A DNA stretch of 7,339 bases from Rhodobacteraceae bacterium UBA1957 (lineage in GTDB: Bacteria > Pseudomonadota > Alphaproteobacteria > Rhodobacterales > Rhodobacteraceae), in the NCBI GenBank assembly GCA_002336405.1, contig DDEJ01000120.1:1-7339 (forward strand), given 5' to 3'. Below are positions 6,544-7,339 of the stretch, piece after piece; position 1 is the first letter of the stretch, and each line of letters starts with the position of its first letter. The notes under the pieces are model-generated. The model had not been told where the DNA came from. It did not search any database and worked only from the letters and a program-made list of their open reading frames with translations. The position numbers and the translations under genes were made by a program.

Positions 6544-7339
6544 ATGAAACAAAAAGCCAAATCTATGTCGACCTTTACGAATCTGCCTTTTGAAGTCACC
6601 ACTGCGGCGGACAAGCCGGCGCAAATGGGGTTGGTGACGCTTGAAACCGATCTGACCATTGAGACAGAGATGCGGCATTTTCTTTCAGGTGCGCCGGGCC
6701 ATGACGATGCCAGTGGTGTGGCGCTGCTGCACACACGGATTGCCTGTGATGATCAGGTGACAGCAGAGAACCTGTCGTTAATGGAGGGACGGTTTGCCGA
6801 GGCTCTGGCGCTGTTCCCGAAAGACTATGCGTTTGAGGTGATCGGCTATGGGTGCACGTCAGCATCGCTGGTGATTGGTGAGGCGCGGGTCCAACGGATC
6901 ATTAAATCCCATGCTGATGTGGTCCATGTCACCACGCCTTTGACGGCCGCCAAGCGCGGGCTTGAGGCGCTGAATGTGGCAAGGATCGGGTATCTTGCGC
7001 CGTATATTTCCGAGATTTCTCATCAGATGTGCGACGCATTGGGGACTGCGGGCTTTGCTGTGAGCGCGGCCGCGACTTTTGGCGAGGGGAAAGATTCAGT
7101 TGTAGGCTGCATAACGCCGGCTTCGATCCTGCAGGCAATTGGGGCCTTGGTTGATCAAGATCCGCAGCTTGAAGCGGTATTTGTCTCCTGCACATCTTTG
7201 AAATGTGCGCCCATTATTGCACACGCCGAGCGCGAGTTCGGCGTTCCCGTAGTGTCAAGTAATTCGGCCATTGCGTGGGATATGGCGCGATTGGCCGGGG
7301 TGCCGGTTTCGGCGACAGGCAAAGGGTCACTTTTTCACT
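6544..7339 (+). CDS. Asp/Glu racemase superfamily protein, maleate isomerase / EutA-like (cut by window end)
   Basis: The frame stays open from ATG 6544 to the window end, giving 265 residues. GGAGAG (6534-6539) lies four bases before the ATG, and the gene starts 21 bases after the M24 stop. The fold is suggested by two half-domains, each with a catalytic-type Cys: Cys 104 in GYGCTSASLVIG and Cys 216 in VSCTSLK. These are the two positions used by maleate isomerases, arylmalonate decarboxylases and racemases of this superfamily, and the first motif matches the EutA/maleate-isomerase branch best. Other matching segments are RIGYLAPYISE (148-158) and VPVVSSNSAIAWDMARLAGV (234-253). The last visible residues (GKGSLFH) resemble the family C-terminus, so little is probably missing. 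In the operon it could epimerise or isomerise an intermediate, or, as for EutA, have no firmly established role. Another in-frame ATG at 6565 is possible but lacks a better ribosome-binding site. Confidence 0.85.
   Translation, partial: MKQKAKSMSTFTNLPFEVTTAADKPAQMGLVTLETDLTIETEMRHFLSGAPGHDDASGVALLHTRIACDDQVTAENLSLMEGRFAEALALFPKDYAFEVIGYGCTSASLVIGEARVQRIIKSHADVVHVTTPLTAAKRGLEALNVARIGYLAPYISEISHQMCDALGTAGFAVSAAATFGEGKDSVVGCITPASILQAIGALVDQDPQLEAVFVSCTSLKCAPIIAHAEREFGVPVVSSNSAIAWDMARLAGVPVSATGKGSLFH

Noticed and set aside
4151..7339. Calling the operon an ectoine degradation cluster (eutABD/doeA)
   Set aside because: The enzyme classes agree, but the PLP enzyme carries diaminopropionate ammonia-lyase motifs, the M24 N-terminal domain does not resemble DoeA as recalled, and EutC and DoeB are not seen. 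Only an analogy is kept.

Overview
The window looks like a piece of an alphaproteobacterial chromosome, most likely from the Roseobacter group of the Rhodobacteraceae. This rests on recalled protein resemblance (a ProW-type permease, a DUF2938 membrane protein, a lipoprotein histidine phosphatase and a catabolic gene set) and on moderate-GC codon use. No marker gene fixes the species. The mix of intact genes and several broken ones resembles decay-rich genomes of that group, but this is inference.

The left part (1-2403) is a decay zone. It holds a broken ProW-type ABC permease gene (about 293-1236) with one frameshift and one in-frame stop. Next is a broken nucleosidase-like gene (1483-2029) with two frameshifts and one in-frame stop. 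A short unrecognised ORF follows (2087-2275). All three frameshifts behave as losses of a single base. The sequence here is visibly more AT-rich than the right half.

The middle part (2404-3977) has two apparently intact single genes. A small lipoprotein of the histidine phosphatase superfamily (2404-2880) lies on the minus strand; it keeps the RHAE motif but has Asn where the second catalytic His usually sits. A four-helix DUF2938 membrane protein (3471-3977) lies on the plus strand. They are divergent and separated by 590 bases with no intact gene, where a possible fragment of a major facilitator transporter can be read.

The right part (4151 to the end) is a tightly packed plus-strand operon of three catabolic-type genes: a fold-type II PLP enzyme of the diaminopropionate ammonia-lyase family, an M24 (creatinase/prolidase) metallohydrolase that overlaps it by four bases, and an Asp/Glu racemase superfamily protein (maleate isomerase / EutA-like) cut by the window end. 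The same three kinds of enzyme occur in ectoine degradation (EutB-, EutD/DoeA- and EutA-like), but these members do not look like the ectoine enzymes themselves. A plausible reading is a degradation route in which the M24 enzyme opens an amide- or amidine-type bond and the PLP enzyme eliminates ammonia from the released amino acid. The substrate is unknown, and this operon is the most interesting feature of the window.
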